Positions 1-8,554 of a DNA stretch of 64,000 nucleotides are shown piece after piece (position 1 is the first letter of the stretch; each line of letters begins with the position of its first letter). The stretch is taken from assembly GCA_047602305.1 (NCBI GenBank), contig JASGHO010000001.1:3038001-3102000 (forward strand), in the 5' to 3' direction. The notes beneath the pieces are model-generated. The model saw only the letters and a list, made by a program, of their open reading frames with translations, was not told the DNA's origin and searched no databases. A program made the position numbers and the translations under genes. This DNA comes from Ancrocorticia sp047602305. GTDB taxonomy: Bacteria; Actinomycetota; Actinomycetes; Actinomycetales; Actinomycetaceae.

Positions 1-1139
1 GTGTCCGAGATGGTGATCTGGACTTCCTCGGACCCGGACACCACGTGGTAGTTGGTGATCATCAGCCCGTCGGAGGAGATGATCATGCCGGTGCCCGCGC
101 CTGCTCCGTAGTAGAGGTGCGTGTTGACGAGAACCACGCCGGGAGCCGAGTCGACGACGGTGCCCGCGTCCAGTCCGTCCGTCTGCTGCTGACCGGGCAA
201 GTTCTGTCCGGTTCCGGGATCCGCCTGGGGGGCTTGAGGGATCTGCTGGGGCTGGCTCTCCTGGGTTTGTCTGGGAGAAGCCTCGACACCGAACATGGTG
301 TCCAGCTGGGTTCCGATTACTCCACCAAACAACATGGAGAAGGCGGCGGTGAGACCGAGGAGCGCGGTGGACCAGCGTCGCTTCTCACGGCGAGGTTTCT
401 GGATTATGCCGCCGGGAGGAACCTGCCCGCCGTTGGCATTTGCCCACGGACCGGCGTAAGCCGGATACCCGTGAGGGTCGGAAGCGGGATAGGCGGAGTT
501 AGCCGCGGAGCTTTGGTAGGTGGACGTCGGAAAAGCGGAGGTGCCTGCGGAACCCGGGTATCCGGCCCCACCTTGACCGGCATTTTGGCCCGTTCCCTGA
601 CCTTGGTAGCCAGCGGCGCCCTGCTGGTAGCCAGCGGCGGGGTAGCTGCCGTAGAAGTTCGTGCCGGATGATGCCTGCGCGCTATTCGAGGCGGGGTAGC
701 CATTTGTCGACGACGTCTGCGCACTATTCGTAGGGTAGCCGCCTGCCGACGCCGCCTGCGCGCCGTTCGACGTTGGGTAACCGCCCGTTGAAGTGGGGTA
801 GCCCGTGCGGGGGTACTGCTGTGTGGGCTGCTCGCCAGTTGCCGAGGGGAACCGCGAGGTATTGGGGGAGGGCGCCTGACCATAGTTGATTCGGTAGGTG
901 CTCTCAGTTTCGCCGGAGTTCACGCCACCTGTGCTCCCCGCGTTACCCGAGCCGCTGTTGCTCCCGGCGCTAGATCCGCCGGCACTATCGTTGCTCCCGG
1001 CGCTCAACCCGCCGGCGCCGTCGTCGTCGCTCCGGCCAGCGGCCTGGTGAGGCGCTCCGGACTCCTGGTATGAAGGCCCGTCCTGTTCGCCGAATGGACG
1101 GCGTTCAAATGGGTCATTGGTTGTGTTTTCGTTGTTCAT
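1..1139 (-). CDS. HtrA/DegP-like membrane-anchored serine protease, C-terminal part beyond window
   Basis: Read on the minus strand, this frame is open from an ATG at 1139, preceded by AGGGAG, to the window edge, so only about 379 N-terminal residues are visible. Residues 1 to about 245 are a disordered, low-complexity cytoplasmic region rich in Gly, Tyr, Pro, Ser and Gln with repeated GGYPTS-like units. A basic stretch (KPRREKRR) leads into one membrane segment at about 250-275. A Gln/Pro linker follows, and then the first strand block of a trypsin-like S1C protease. The block includes GTGMIISSDG and ITNYHVV, whose His (about residue 364) is the expected catalytic base. Ser, Asp and any PDZ domain would lie outside the window. 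This layout of long disordered tail, membrane anchor and HtrA domain is common among actinobacterial envelope proteases (PepD/HtrA type), which degrade misfolded exported proteins. The family call is firm; the exact orthologue is not. Confidence 0.85.
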   Translation of the reverse strand, partial: MNNENTTNDPFERRPFGEQDGPSYQESGAPHQAAGRSDDDGAGGLSAGSNDSAGGSSAGSNSGSGNAGSTGGVNSGETESTYRINYGQAPSPNTSRFPSATGEQPTQQYPRTGYPTSTGGYPTSNGAQAASAGGYPTNSAQTSSTNGYPASNSAQASSGTNFYGSYPAAGYQQGAAGYQGQGTGQNAGQGGAGYPGSAGTSAFPTSTYQSSAANSAYPASDPHGYPAYAGPWANANGGQVPPGGIIQKPRREKRRWSTALLGLTAAFSMLFGGVIGTQLDTMFGVEASPRQTQESQPQQIPQAPQADPGTGQNLPGQQQTDGLDAGTVVDSAPGVVLVNTHLYYGAGAGTGMIISSDGLMITNYHVVSGSEEVQITISD

Positions 1140-1789
1140 GACACGCTCCCTGAGAACAAGGTTGTCGCAATTTCTGTAAACGATCAAACACTCTCTCGTG
1201 TGGCGAAAACAGGAAGTTCCCTGTGAATCATCTGAACGCCCGAAGGTGTGGGATTGACGCCTCGCAACGAGGTGTTGACGCCGAGCATCCCGGGGTCAAG
1301 ACTTGCCGACGCTGGATTATGAGCCAGAGGAGCGGTCGTGACAGGAGGAGGTGGCATCCTGAAATATCAGTGTGTATCGCGAACTGTGGCGGATGGTCGT
1401 GTACGAGAAAGTTGCCCGCAGAGGGGCGAGGGAACAAAAGGACACGCAGGCTGTGTGGGCTAGAGAAAGGGCCAGCACGCACGAACGCCATTGTTCGAGA
1501 CGTGCTGCTCATCACACTATATGTCGTATTTAGACTTTTTCCAAATTGTTTCGTGAGGTGGGCACCGTCGTCGTTCTTCCGTCACAATCCAGGGTTCGGA
1601 AGGAGCGGGAACGGCGTGTGACCGATGCTCGGGCAACCACGCAACAACCCCGCAGAAATCTCGCGAGAACCAGCAGAAATCTCGCGAGAACCGGCAACAA
1701 CCTCGCAACAACCCGCACCCGACCCGCCGGACGCCCCGGGCATGCCGACGCAACGTCAACATACCCGGAGCATACCCGCAGCCATGACC
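1140..1789. other. gene-free stretch upstream of the HtrA-like gene
   Basis: I find no convincing gene in these 650 bases. Open frames exist on both strands but have poor composition and no ribosome binding site. The stretch should hold the promoter of the minus-strand protease gene. The one clear structure is the short tandem repeat at 1654-1695, listed separately. Confidence 0.5.
1654..1695. repeat. two-copy 21-bp tandem repeat containing a palindrome
   Basis: The unit AGAAATCTCGCGAGAACC plus a three-base linker occurs twice in a row with a period of 21. Each unit carries the perfect palindrome TCTCGCGAGA. Related CAACAACC triplets continue on both sides. The function is unknown; paired operators or plain slippage are both possible. 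Confidence 0.6.
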
Positions 1790-2134
1790 TCACGGCTTGA
1801 TGTAAGCGAAGCCCTGTCCCTGCCACTCGACGATCGCGGCGACACCCTGCGGAATGATGGTAATGACATCCTCGGGGATGTTCTCCTCGGGAATCTGGCG
1901 GTTGTGGAGCGAGTTTCCACAGATCTTGAACTCGACACCCGCTTCATAGAGGGCAAGCATGCGCTTGCCGTGCTCGGGGTGCACATCGAAACCGTTGAAT
2001 GAGCGCACGGCAGCACCGTTGATCACCACGATGACCTTCGACTCCGAACCATAATGGGCCGAGTAGTACTCCAGGTTATTGAGGAGCTGATCCCAGCGTG
2101 TTTCTTCGTCAATGTGGAACACGACATCCGTCAT
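1790..2134 (-). CDS. DsrE/DsrF-like small protein
   Basis: A 114-residue protein with a DsrE-like fold pattern: an N-terminal strand (DVVFHIDE), a helix, a second strand with VIVVINGAAV, then the typical EFKICGNSL segment around residue 70 with a single Cys, and a final strand before VAAIVEWQGQGFAYIKP. Members of this family are small soluble proteins. Some relay sulfur through the conserved Cys (DsrE/TusD), while many single-gene members are uncharacterised. There are no tus or dsr partners nearby. The gene stands alone and is transcribed in the same direction as the mannosyltransferase upstream, about 180 bases away. The ATG at 2134 is preceded by a GGAGG-like site. The fold is fairly sure; the role is not. 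Confidence 0.75.
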   Translation of the reverse strand: MTDVVFHIDEETRWDQLLNNLEYYSAHYGSESKVIVVINGAAVRSFNGFDVHPEHGKRMLALYEAGVEFKICGNSLHNRQIPEENIPEDVITIIPQGVAAIVEWQGQGFAYIKP

Positions 2135-2317
2135 GTTGCCTCCTTCGTGCTTGTCAGAGATCGGTAGGAAGTCCTAAATTGTGAGAACACCTGAGACGTA
2201 GAATACATCTTTTGTGTATCGAGAGGATTTCGCTTCCCGGGCTTTGACACTTTCGGCGCTAGGCTACTTCGACGCCGGTTGCTTCGACGCCGGTTGCTTC
2301 GGCATCGCGTCACAATA

Positions 2318-4123
2318 TTAGATCCAGGGGTTCTTAATCCACATGTGTGCGTACCAGAAGTCGTAACTCACCGTGCTGCCCCACCACAGCGGCATCCAGA
2401 ATACCGCCGCCGCGATGACGAGTCCGCTCACCACGCCCGCCGTCACCAGCGCGCGCTTTGCAGGTACCGGCGGCTGCCACCACGGCGCCTTCGGTAGCTC
2501 GATCGGTTCGGGGATGAGTTCGTCCTCGGCGAAGAGGACGTCCGGATCGTAGGGATCTCGGGTTTCGGTTACTTCTTCGACGACGATGCCGTCCACCACC
2601 TGCGCCCACGGCTGCGGTTGCGCTCGTGACGGGCCGAGTATGCCGGTGAGTTTGGCGAGCCCGTAGCTGAGGGCGAGGACCACGAAGGGGAGGAAGGCCA
2701 CCGCGTAGAACTGGAAGATGGTGCGGTTGGTGTACATCAACCAGGGCGCCCACATGGCGAGGTAGCCACCGATGATGGCCCAGGCGCGCCAGTCGCGTGA
2801 GATGAAAGCGCCCCACAGAACCACCGCCAGTCCAAGGACAGCCAGCCACCAGACGATCGGATTTCCCAGGGAGGTGATGGCCTGCGCGCAACTACTTGTG
2901 GGGCACAGTACGGCGCGTTCCTCTTCGCCGAGCCAGTAGAACGAGACGGGGCGAAGCTGGAATATCCACTGCCAGGCTTGCGATTGGTAGTCGTGCGGGG
3001 AGGAGAGGCCGTTGTGGAAGGACCACATCGACTCGTGGTAGTGCAGCAGCGAGCTGAAGGCCCTTGGCCCCCAGGGCAACGGGATGCTCTCGCCTTGTGC
3101 GATGGCTCCCTCGGCCCACTGCCTGTCGTATCCATTCGGGTTGCGGAACCACGGGTACCAGGTGGCGAGGTAGGTGACGAGAGCCGTGGGAACAAGGCAG
3201 ATAAAGGCGGGTATGCCCTCCTTGAACACCCCCGCGCCGAACCAGAGGCGAACGCCGACGGTTCGGCGCGCGCTCACTCCCCAGAAGAAGGCCAGAAGCC
3301 CAAACACGGCAACTGCGTAGAGTCCAGACCACTTCACCCCGCAGGCGAGCCCCAACAGCACACCGGTGGCAAGCATCCAGGGGCGGGCAAAAACGCGAGG
3401 TCCCCAGGCATCTGCGGGGCGGACGCCGTCGTCGACAAATTCTCCGGACGCGACCGCGCGAGCAAGCCGCTTTCGTGTCCAATCGCGATCCACCAGCAAG
3501 GTGAGGAACGCGGCGAGCACGAAGAAGGCGAGGATGTTGTCCAGGATGCCGATGCGGCTCATGGTGATGCCCATGCCGTCCAGGGCCATGGCGAGGCCCG
3601 CGAAACCCGCGAGAAGTGGGGACCGGAAGAGCCGCAGGGCGATGTAAACCACGAGAAGAACGGATACCACCCCGAGAACGGCGGTGGTAAAACGCCAGCC
3701 CACGCCGTTGTCGGAGCCGAAGAGGGCCTGGCCGATCGCCATCAGCCACTTGCCGAGCGGGGGATGGACCACGTAGTCGGGGTTGGTGGTGAGGGCGGCC
3801 GAATAGTCGCCGTTCAAGAAGTGAGTGTTGGCGTCCTCACCCTCCCAGGCGCCCTCGAAACCCTGCGTGAGGAGCGAGTAGGCGCCCTTGACGTAGTAGG
3901 TCTCGTCGAAGATCAACTGGCGGGGATGGTTGAGATTCCAGAAGCGAGTGAAAAACGCCAGCAAACCCGCCACGAGTGCCACCAGCGCGCCACGAAGGCG
4001 CAGTGTGGTGGGAAGCGGGCCGACCACTCCCAAACGCGAGAGAAGTTCGGTCTCCCAACGCTGGGACTCATCGGCTGTGAGCTTGCGGCGGGGGCGGGTT
4101 GTCTGATGCAGTGTCTCGGTCAC
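2318..4123 (-). CDS. pmt: Dolichyl/polyprenyl-phosphate-mannose protein mannosyltransferase (GT39)
   Basis: A 601-residue integral membrane enzyme of the GT-C fold that transfers mannose from polyprenyl-phosphate mannose to Ser/Thr of secreted proteins. An N-terminal cytoplasmic helix is followed by a first membrane segment and then the first luminal loop with the DE motif (IFDETYYVKGAYS), which binds metal and substrate. About ten further membrane segments follow, and the C-terminal half matches the PMT four-helix module (VVHPPLGKW earlier, YTNRTIFQFYAVAFLPF late). I use the GTG at 4123 (VTETLHQTT) because the longer frame would run back through rsmI on the other strand. The gene is divergent from rsmI with a 37-base gap. 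The same pairing (Rv1002c/Rv1003) is known in mycobacteria, which supports both calls. Confidence 0.93.
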   Translation of the reverse strand: MTETLHQTTRPRRKLTADESQRWETELLSRLGVVGPLPTTLRLRGALVALVAGLLAFFTRFWNLNHPRQLIFDETYYVKGAYSLLTQGFEGAWEGEDANTHFLNGDYSAALTTNPDYVVHPPLGKWLMAIGQALFGSDNGVGWRFTTAVLGVVSVLLVVYIALRLFRSPLLAGFAGLAMALDGMGITMSRIGILDNILAFFVLAAFLTLLVDRDWTRKRLARAVASGEFVDDGVRPADAWGPRVFARPWMLATGVLLGLACGVKWSGLYAVAVFGLLAFFWGVSARRTVGVRLWFGAGVFKEGIPAFICLVPTALVTYLATWYPWFRNPNGYDRQWAEGAIAQGESIPLPWGPRAFSSLLHYHESMWSFHNGLSSPHDYQSQAWQWIFQLRPVSFYWLGEEERAVLCPTSSCAQAITSLGNPIVWWLAVLGLAVVLWGAFISRDWRAWAIIGGYLAMWAPWLMYTNRTIFQFYAVAFLPFVVLALSYGLAKLTGILGPSRAQPQPWAQVVDGIVVEEVTETRDPYDPDVLFAEDELIPEPIELPKAPWWQPPVPAKRALVTAGVVSGLVIAAAVFWMPLWWGSTVSYDFWYAHMWIKNPWI

Positions 4124-4160
4124 GTCGCAAATTCTACCGACCTGTGCGAAAGTGGGAAGC

Positions 4161-4985
4161 ATGGCTGGAAAGATCATCCTCGCAGCGACCCCCATTGGCA
4201 ACGACGCAGACGCCTCCGCGCGGCTGCGCACCGAGATGGAACAGGCGGACGTTATCGCCGCCGAGGACACCCGGAGGTTCTTCAACCTGGCGTCGCGGCT
4301 GGGGGTTGAGGTGCGCGGGCGAGTGCTTTCCTACTACGAACACAACGAGGCCGAACGGGGCCCCTACCTGCTGGAACTCGCGCGCAGCCAGCGTGTGTTG
4401 ATGGTGAGCGACGCCGGCATGCCCTCCGTTTCCGACCCCGGCTACCGGCTGGTGGCGCGCGCTCAGGCGGCCGGTGTACCCGTGACGGTGGCCCCCGGGC
4501 CGTCGGCGGTATTGACGGCGCTCGCGATCTCCGGGCTGGCCACCGACCGCTTCAGCTTCGAAGGATTTCTTGCTCGCAAGCCCGGCGAGTTGAGCTCGCA
4601 GTTGCGCGCGTTGGCGTCTGAGCAGCGGACCATGGTGTTCTTCGAATCGCCGCGACGCCTGCCCGCGACTTTGGCGGCGATGTCTGAGGCGTTTGGGGCC
4701 GATCGTGAAGCGTGCGTGTGTCGCGAACTGACGAAAACGCACGAGGAAGTGGTGCGCGGGGCGCTGGGGGAACTCGCGGCACGGTTCGCGGGAGACGTGC
4801 TGGGGGAGATTGTTGTGGTGGTTGCGGGCGCTGAGGGCGAGGCTGCGGATCTCAAGGCCGCGGTGGAGGAAGTGCTCGCGCTGGACGCCGCGGGGCTGCG
4901 TCTCAAGGACGCAGCCGCGCACGTTGCCACGCGCTCAGGGCTGCGCAAGAAGGATCTCTACGAGGCGGCACTCGCCGCACGATAA
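4161..4985 (+). CDS. rsmI: 16S rRNA (cytidine(1402)-2'-O)-methyltransferase
   Basis: A 274-residue tetrapyrrole-methylase-fold protein that 2'-O-methylates C1402 in the decoding centre of 16S rRNA using SAM. The N-terminal motif (LAATPIGN) and the AAEDTRRF motif are diagnostic for RsmI. So are the VSDAGMPSVSDPGYRLV block and the VAPGPSAVLTAL segment. The C-terminal part (ELTKTHEEVVRG) and the last helical domain (GLRKKDLYEAAL) match the family over its normal length. The ATG at 4161 is preferred over an in-frame GTG at 4152, because GTGGGAAGC just before it provides the ribosome binding site. The gene is divergent from the mannosyltransferase gene and is followed by short tandem repeats and a bidirectional hairpin. 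Confidence 0.95.
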   Translation: MAGKIILAATPIGNDADASARLRTEMEQADVIAAEDTRRFFNLASRLGVEVRGRVLSYYEHNEAERGPYLLELARSQRVLMVSDAGMPSVSDPGYRLVARAQAAGVPVTVAPGPSAVLTALAISGLATDRFSFEGFLARKPGELSSQLRALASEQRTMVFFESPRRLPATLAAMSEAFGADREACVCRELTKTHEEVVRGALGELAARFAGDVLGEIVVVVAGAEGEAADLKAAVEEVLALDAAGLRLKDAAAHVATRSGLRKKDLYEAALAAR

Positions 4986-5058
4986 TTGGTTGGCTTGGTT
5001 GGCTTGGTTGGCTTGGTTGGCTTGGTTGGCTGGGTTGATGGGTTGATGGGTTGATGGG
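4986..5058. repeat. short tandem repeats: 5 x 9 bp then 3 x 8 bp
   Basis: Directly after the rsmI stop codon lie five perfect copies of TTGGTTGGC, then three of TTGATGGG. Both look like slippage-prone repeats. The same TTGGTTGG core reappears just after the ferrochelatase gene (about 21409-21435) and, on the opposite strand sense, inside ispE (about 30408-30460). Confidence 0.85.
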
Positions 5059-5104
5059 TTGCAGCGTGGTCACTTGATGGTGCGCGCCGCGGCGAACATT
5101 TGAA

Positions 5105-5158
5105 TGCATATGGAGCTCGGGGTGGGCTAAAATCGGCCCACCCCGAGCGCCATATGCA
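5105..5158. terminator. bidirectional hairpin between convergent genes
   Basis: Arms of about 22 bases (left GCATATGGAGCTCGGGGTGG, right ending GCGCCATATGC) pair almost perfectly around an A/T-rich loop. It sits between rsmI on the plus strand and the nicotinamidase-like gene on the minus strand, where a shared terminator is expected. There is no long T-run on either side. Confidence 0.7.
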
Positions 5159-5219
5159 GTGATATGTTTCGGTTTCCTTGAGAGGAGTGGTCGTGAGAGA
5201 TCTGGATGATTTCGCGGGG

Positions 5220-6266
5220 CTACTTGCCGGGCTTGAAATCGATGTCCGAGAAGTCGAAATCGTCGTCTGAAGCATCGCCGGAGAAGTCGAAGCCCTCGTC
5301 ATCGAGATCGAAATCGTCGAAGTCGGCGAGGTCAATGTCCTCATCTGCGGAGGCGGTGCCGGTGCGCTGGCTCATGGACGAGATTCCGGCGGTGATGAAG
5401 TTGCCGAGGTCGAAGTTCTCCTCAAAGTCGTCGTCGGTCTCGTTGTTGGCGCCCGCGTCGTCGTCGTAATTATCTTCGTCGTCGTACGAACCGTAAGCAT
5501 CGTAGGAGTCCGAGCCTCCGTCAGAGTCGTAGCCGTCGTAAGAATCCGAATCGCCGTAGCCGTCGGAGTCGTAGGCGTCGTAAGAGTCTGAGCCGTACTC
5601 GGAATCGTCCAGGCCGCCCTCGGAATCGGCGAGTGAGGCGGTGTCCCCGGGGATCTCGGCGTCCTCGCCCTCCTCGTAGAAGCCGAAGGCCTCGCCGGAG
5701 TTGATCTGCTCGATGCCGGCCTCGTCCATCTCCTGTCGCGCCTCTTCACCGAGTTCCTCGCTGACGGGAACGGTGAGGTCGGACAGCACGCGCACCGGCC
5801 AGCCAGCCCTCAATCCATCGAGGGCCGTCTCCTTGACGCAGTGTGATTCGGCGATGCCCACCACGTCGATGGCCTCGATCTCAGCCTCGCGAAGTACGTC
5901 CTCCAGCGAGCGATCCTGCCCGTCCACGCCCTCGAAACCGGAGTAGGCGGCGGCGTACTCGCCCTTCTTCACCTCGACGTCGATGGGGAGGGAGGCGATG
6001 GCCTCGTGTAGTTCAGCCTCCGGGGTTCCGGCGACGCCGTGCGGCGGCCAGGTATCCACGAAATCGGGGGTGCTCGAGAAATGGCTGCCGGGATTGATGT
6101 GCCAGTCCTGGGTGGTGACGATGAGGGCGTACTCGTCGAGGTTGTCCTGGACGAAGTCAGCGATCTTCTCGGCGACGGCGTTACCGCCTTCCACGGCCAG
6201 CGAGCCACCCTCGCAGAAGGTGGGCTGGACGTCCACGATGATGAGCGCGCGAGTGGTTTCCTCCAT
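5220..6266 (-). CDS. Nicotinamidase-like cysteine hydrolase with long acidic C-terminal tail
   Basis: A 348-residue protein. Residues 1 to about 195 form an isochorismatase/nicotinamidase domain with the catalytic Asp in LIIVDVQPTF, the metal-site pattern DWH followed by SHF, a Lys in VKKGEY, and the nucleophile Cys in ESHCVKETALDGL. By family this suggests nicotinamide to nicotinate conversion in NAD salvage (PncA). The remaining 150 residues are extremely acidic and repetitive (YDS, DGY, DSYDAY units, then DDFDFS) and are absent from ordinary PncA. Their role is unknown; metal binding or surface interaction are guesses. The ATG at 6266 has a strong AAAGGAGT site, so longer in-frame starts upstream, which lie in repeats, are unlikely. 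The enzyme domain is well supported, its exact substrate less so. Confidence 0.82.
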   Translation of the reverse strand: MEETTRALIIVDVQPTFCEGGSLAVEGGNAVAEKIADFVQDNLDEYALIVTTQDWHINPGSHFSSTPDFVDTWPPHGVAGTPEAELHEAIASLPIDVEVKKGEYAAAYSGFEGVDGQDRSLEDVLREAEIEAIDVVGIAESHCVKETALDGLRAGWPVRVLSDLTVPVSEELGEEARQEMDEAGIEQINSGEAFGFYEEGEDAEIPGDTASLADSEGGLDDSEYGSDSYDAYDSDGYGDSDSYDGYDSDGGSDSYDAYGSYDDEDNYDDDAGANNETDDDFEENFDLGNFITAGISSMSQRTGTASADEDIDLADFDDFDLDDEGFDFSGDASDDDFDFSDIDFKPGK

Positions 6267-6274
6267 GGGGACTC

Positions 6275-6398
6275 CTTTATGAGCGGTGTTATGGGTGGTC
6301 TTATGAGCGGGTTGATGAGTGGCTTTGTGGGCGGTGGGACGGGTGGTGGATTGGGACGAAGATAGAGCGTAACCAGCAAAGATAGAGCGTAACCAGCA
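6275..6398. repeat. degenerate GAGTGG/GGGTGG repeats and a perfect 20-bp tandem duplication
   Basis: Upstream of the nicotinamidase-like gene is a run of related short units built on TTATGAGCGG and GTGGGCGG (about 6275-6350). A perfect direct duplication of AAGATAGAGCGTAACCAGCA follows at 6359-6398. The rest of the gap to the fructose operon (6399-6631) holds no gene that I can support. Confidence 0.75.
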
Positions 6399-6631
6399 AG
6401 CAACTGGCCGATTGTGACTTAGGGCCGCGGGGTGACCAGCGAATGTGGAGTACCGTGACCTTGTCCCTGATAGGTTATCGCTCCTCTTCCCATGATGAGA
6501 ATCGTCTGGAATAGTGAAATCATCAACTGCATGCACCTCGATCGGGTTGAGCCCGGTGGGTGTCAGAAGGCGATCGGGGTTGCCACCAGCGAGGATGCTG
6601 CCAATGTGGGAATTGTGGATAGTAAACCCAA

Positions 6632-6677
6632 AACCCACATAAATTCACATTATAAACCTGTGGGAATTTATTGGGTT
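6632..6677. promoter_or_regulatory. inverted-repeat operator candidate of the fructose operon
   Basis: A 20-base left arm (AACCCACATAAATTCACATT) and a right arm (CTGTGGGAATTTATTGGGTT) are imperfect inverted copies separated by six bases. A further GTGGGAATT copy lies at about 6606. The site is 130 bases upstream of the DeoR-type regulator gene in an A/T-rich, promoter-like stretch. It is the natural place for the regulator to bind its own operon, but that is inferred. Confidence 0.5.
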
Positions 6678-6806
6678 CCGGTGTAATGTTTGGACCAACG
6701 GCGGGTCGACGATGGCCGCTGTGCGGAGGACGGATCCGATATTCGTGTTCCGGACTTTTGTCGGTCGCCCATGAGCACGGAAGCTCACGGGGTGGATGGG
6801 AGTCGA

Positions 6807-7565
6807 GTGTACGCAGAACAACGCCACCAGTTGATTCTTGATGAGTTGAACGAGACCGGGCGCGTCTCGGTGACTGAGCTCGCCGAAAAGCACGGTGTCG
6901 CGACGGAAACCATCCGCCGCGATCTCGACCATCTGGGGAAGCTGCGCGCTCTCAAACGCGTCCATGGGGGAGCGATCCTCACACCTGCGGGCGTGAACGA
7001 GCCTGATCTCCTCACCCGCTTGAAGACCAACATTGCCGCAAAGAGGCGTATCGGGCGAGCCGCTGCAGGAATTCTGGAGCGACGCCCGGGTGCCACCATC
7101 ATCATTGACGCTGGCTCCACCACCGGAGCCCTCGTCCCCAACCTGCCCCGCGGGGCAGGTCCGATCGTCACGGACGCCTTGGCCATCGCCCAGGCTGTAC
7201 TCGATCGGGGACATGAGGTCTATCTACTGCCCGGGCATCTACGGGAGCTCTCCCACGCGGCCGTGGGAGCCACGACCGTTGATGCCCTGCGTGGCTACCA
7301 CCCGGACATCGCCTTTCTCGGTTGCAACGGGATGGACGAGGCAGGGTTTACCACCCCTGACCCGCAGGAAGCGGCAGTCAAGACAGCCATGGTGAAGCAA
7401 AGCGATCTGTGCGTGATGCTCGCCGATTCTTCCAAGGAAGGCGCTCACCACTTGGCGAGCTTTGCTCCACTCGAGTCAATCGACATCGTGATCAGCGATA
7501 CCGATCTCTCCGCGGGCTACGTCAAGCACCTGCAAGATCATGGAATTGAGGTCATCTGCGTATGA
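6807..7565 (+). CDS. fruR: DeoR-family repressor of the fructose operon
   Basis: A 252-residue regulator. The N-terminal DeoR winged helix covers residues 1-60 (YAEQRHQLILDEL, then VSVTELAEKHGVATETIRRD and RVHGGA). The C-terminal sugar-phosphate sensor domain carries IIIDAGSTT, ALAIAQ, FLGCNGMD and the VMLADSSKEG segment typical of the family. Family knowledge says the effector is a phosphosugar, here probably fructose-1-phosphate. I chose the GTG at 6807, because the family begins with MYAEER and GGGAG precedes it. An in-frame ATG at 6771 has no good ribosome binding site. The stop overlaps the fruK start (ATGA), so the two are translationally coupled. Regulator, kinase and PTS permease form one unit. 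Confidence 0.88.
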   Translation: MYAEQRHQLILDELNETGRVSVTELAEKHGVATETIRRDLDHLGKLRALKRVHGGAILTPAGVNEPDLLTRLKTNIAAKRRIGRAAAGILERRPGATIIIDAGSTTGALVPNLPRGAGPIVTDALAIAQAVLDRGHEVYLLPGHLRELSHAAVGATTVDALRGYHPDIAFLGCNGMDEAGFTTPDPQEAAVKTAMVKQSDLCVMLADSSKEGAHHLASFAPLESIDIVISDTDLSAGYVKHLQDHGIEVICV

Positions 7566-8515
7566 TTATCACCCTCACAGCCAACCCGTCCCTGGACAGG
7601 ACGGTGACGCTGCCATCCGAGTTGGTCCCCGGAGGGGTCCACCGGATCGAAACGGATCGTATCCAACCGGGCGGCAAGGGCATCAACGTTGCTCTTGGCG
7701 TGCAGCAAGCGGGCTTGGAAACACTTGCCGTGTTCCAGGCTTCCAAGACAGATCCCCTTCTTGACCTGCTCAAGAAGGCCGGGCTGCCCTGCCGCGTCAG
7801 CCCCATCAACGGACGTGTCCGCACCAACATCACTGTGTTGGCCGGCGGCGTCACCACGAAGATCAACGAGCCCGGTGAGCCGCTCTCCGAAGAGGAGATC
7901 GCCACCCTTGAACGCACGTTGGTCGACGTCGTGAGCGACGGCGACACCATCATGCTGTCGGGTTCACTCGCCCCCGGTTTGCCGGTGGACGAATACGCCC
8001 GGCTGGTGCGCGAACTGCGAGCCAAGGGAGCATGGGTGGGCGTGGATACGTCCGATGCCCCGCTCGTCGCCCTCGCCGAGCAGTTCGAGACATCTGCCCC
8101 CGACTTCCTCAAGCCCAACGCTGAGGAACTCGGCCAGCTCACCGGACGCGACGGCGTCGAGCTGGAAGCGGCTGCTGGCCGCGGCGAACTCGGGGCGATC
8201 AAAGACGCCGCCCTCGCACTGCGTGAACGCGGTGTGGGAGAGGTGCTCGTGACGCTCGGCGGTTCGGGCGCGGTCCTGGCCACCGAGGAGGGCATCTGGT
8301 ATGCGCCGTCCCCGGATGTCGAAGTGGTCTCCACTGTTGGCGCGGGTGACTCCGCCACCGCCGGATACCTCATCGCGCGAGTGGGAGGGCTAACCCCGCC
8401 CGAACGTCTCGCGTACGCCAACGCCTACGGATCGGTTGCCGTCTCCCTTCCCGGGACCACCATTCCGCGGCCCGATCAAGTACACCCAGAAGTCGACGCC
8501 GTCGTCGCCCTCTGA
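7562..8515 (+). CDS. fruK: 1-phosphofructokinase
   Basis: A 317-residue PfkB-family kinase that phosphorylates fructose-1-phosphate, the product of the fructose PTS, to fructose-1,6-bisphosphate. The start MIITLTANPSLDRTV is diagnostic for FruK/LacC. PfkB signature 1 is seen as PGGKGINVA at about residue 38, and the anion-hole/base motif as GAGDSATAGYL at about residue 260 with the catalytic Asp. Length is normal for the family. It begins inside the stop of fruR (ATGA overlap) and ends about 40 bases before fruA, which has its own AAAGGA-like site. The position between regulator and permease fixes the substrate as fructose-1-phosphate rather than tagatose-6-phosphate. Confidence 0.95.
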   Translation: MIITLTANPSLDRTVTLPSELVPGGVHRIETDRIQPGGKGINVALGVQQAGLETLAVFQASKTDPLLDLLKKAGLPCRVSPINGRVRTNITVLAGGVTTKINEPGEPLSEEEIATLERTLVDVVSDGDTIMLSGSLAPGLPVDEYARLVRELRAKGAWVGVDTSDAPLVALAEQFETSAPDFLKPNAEELGQLTGRDGVELEAAAGRGELGAIKDAALALRERGVGEVLVTLGGSGAVLATEEGIWYAPSPDVEVVSTVGAGDSATAGYLIARVGGLTPPERLAYANAYGSVAVSLPGTTIPRPDQVHPEVDAVVAL

Positions 8516-8554
8516 ACAACGTAGAACACTGTAGTTTCAGAAAGGACAACCCCT

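Noticed and set aside
1223..1621. 132-residue open frame on the plus strand
   Set aside because: Unlikely amino-acid composition, no ribosome binding site and no recognisable domain.
2978..4309. 443-residue open frame on the plus strand
   Set aside because: Antisense shadow of the mannosyltransferase gene that also runs into rsmI in another frame.
4986..5058. Possible CRISPR-like repeat
   Set aside because: Units of 8-9 bp directly abut, without spacers, so it is a simple tandem repeat.
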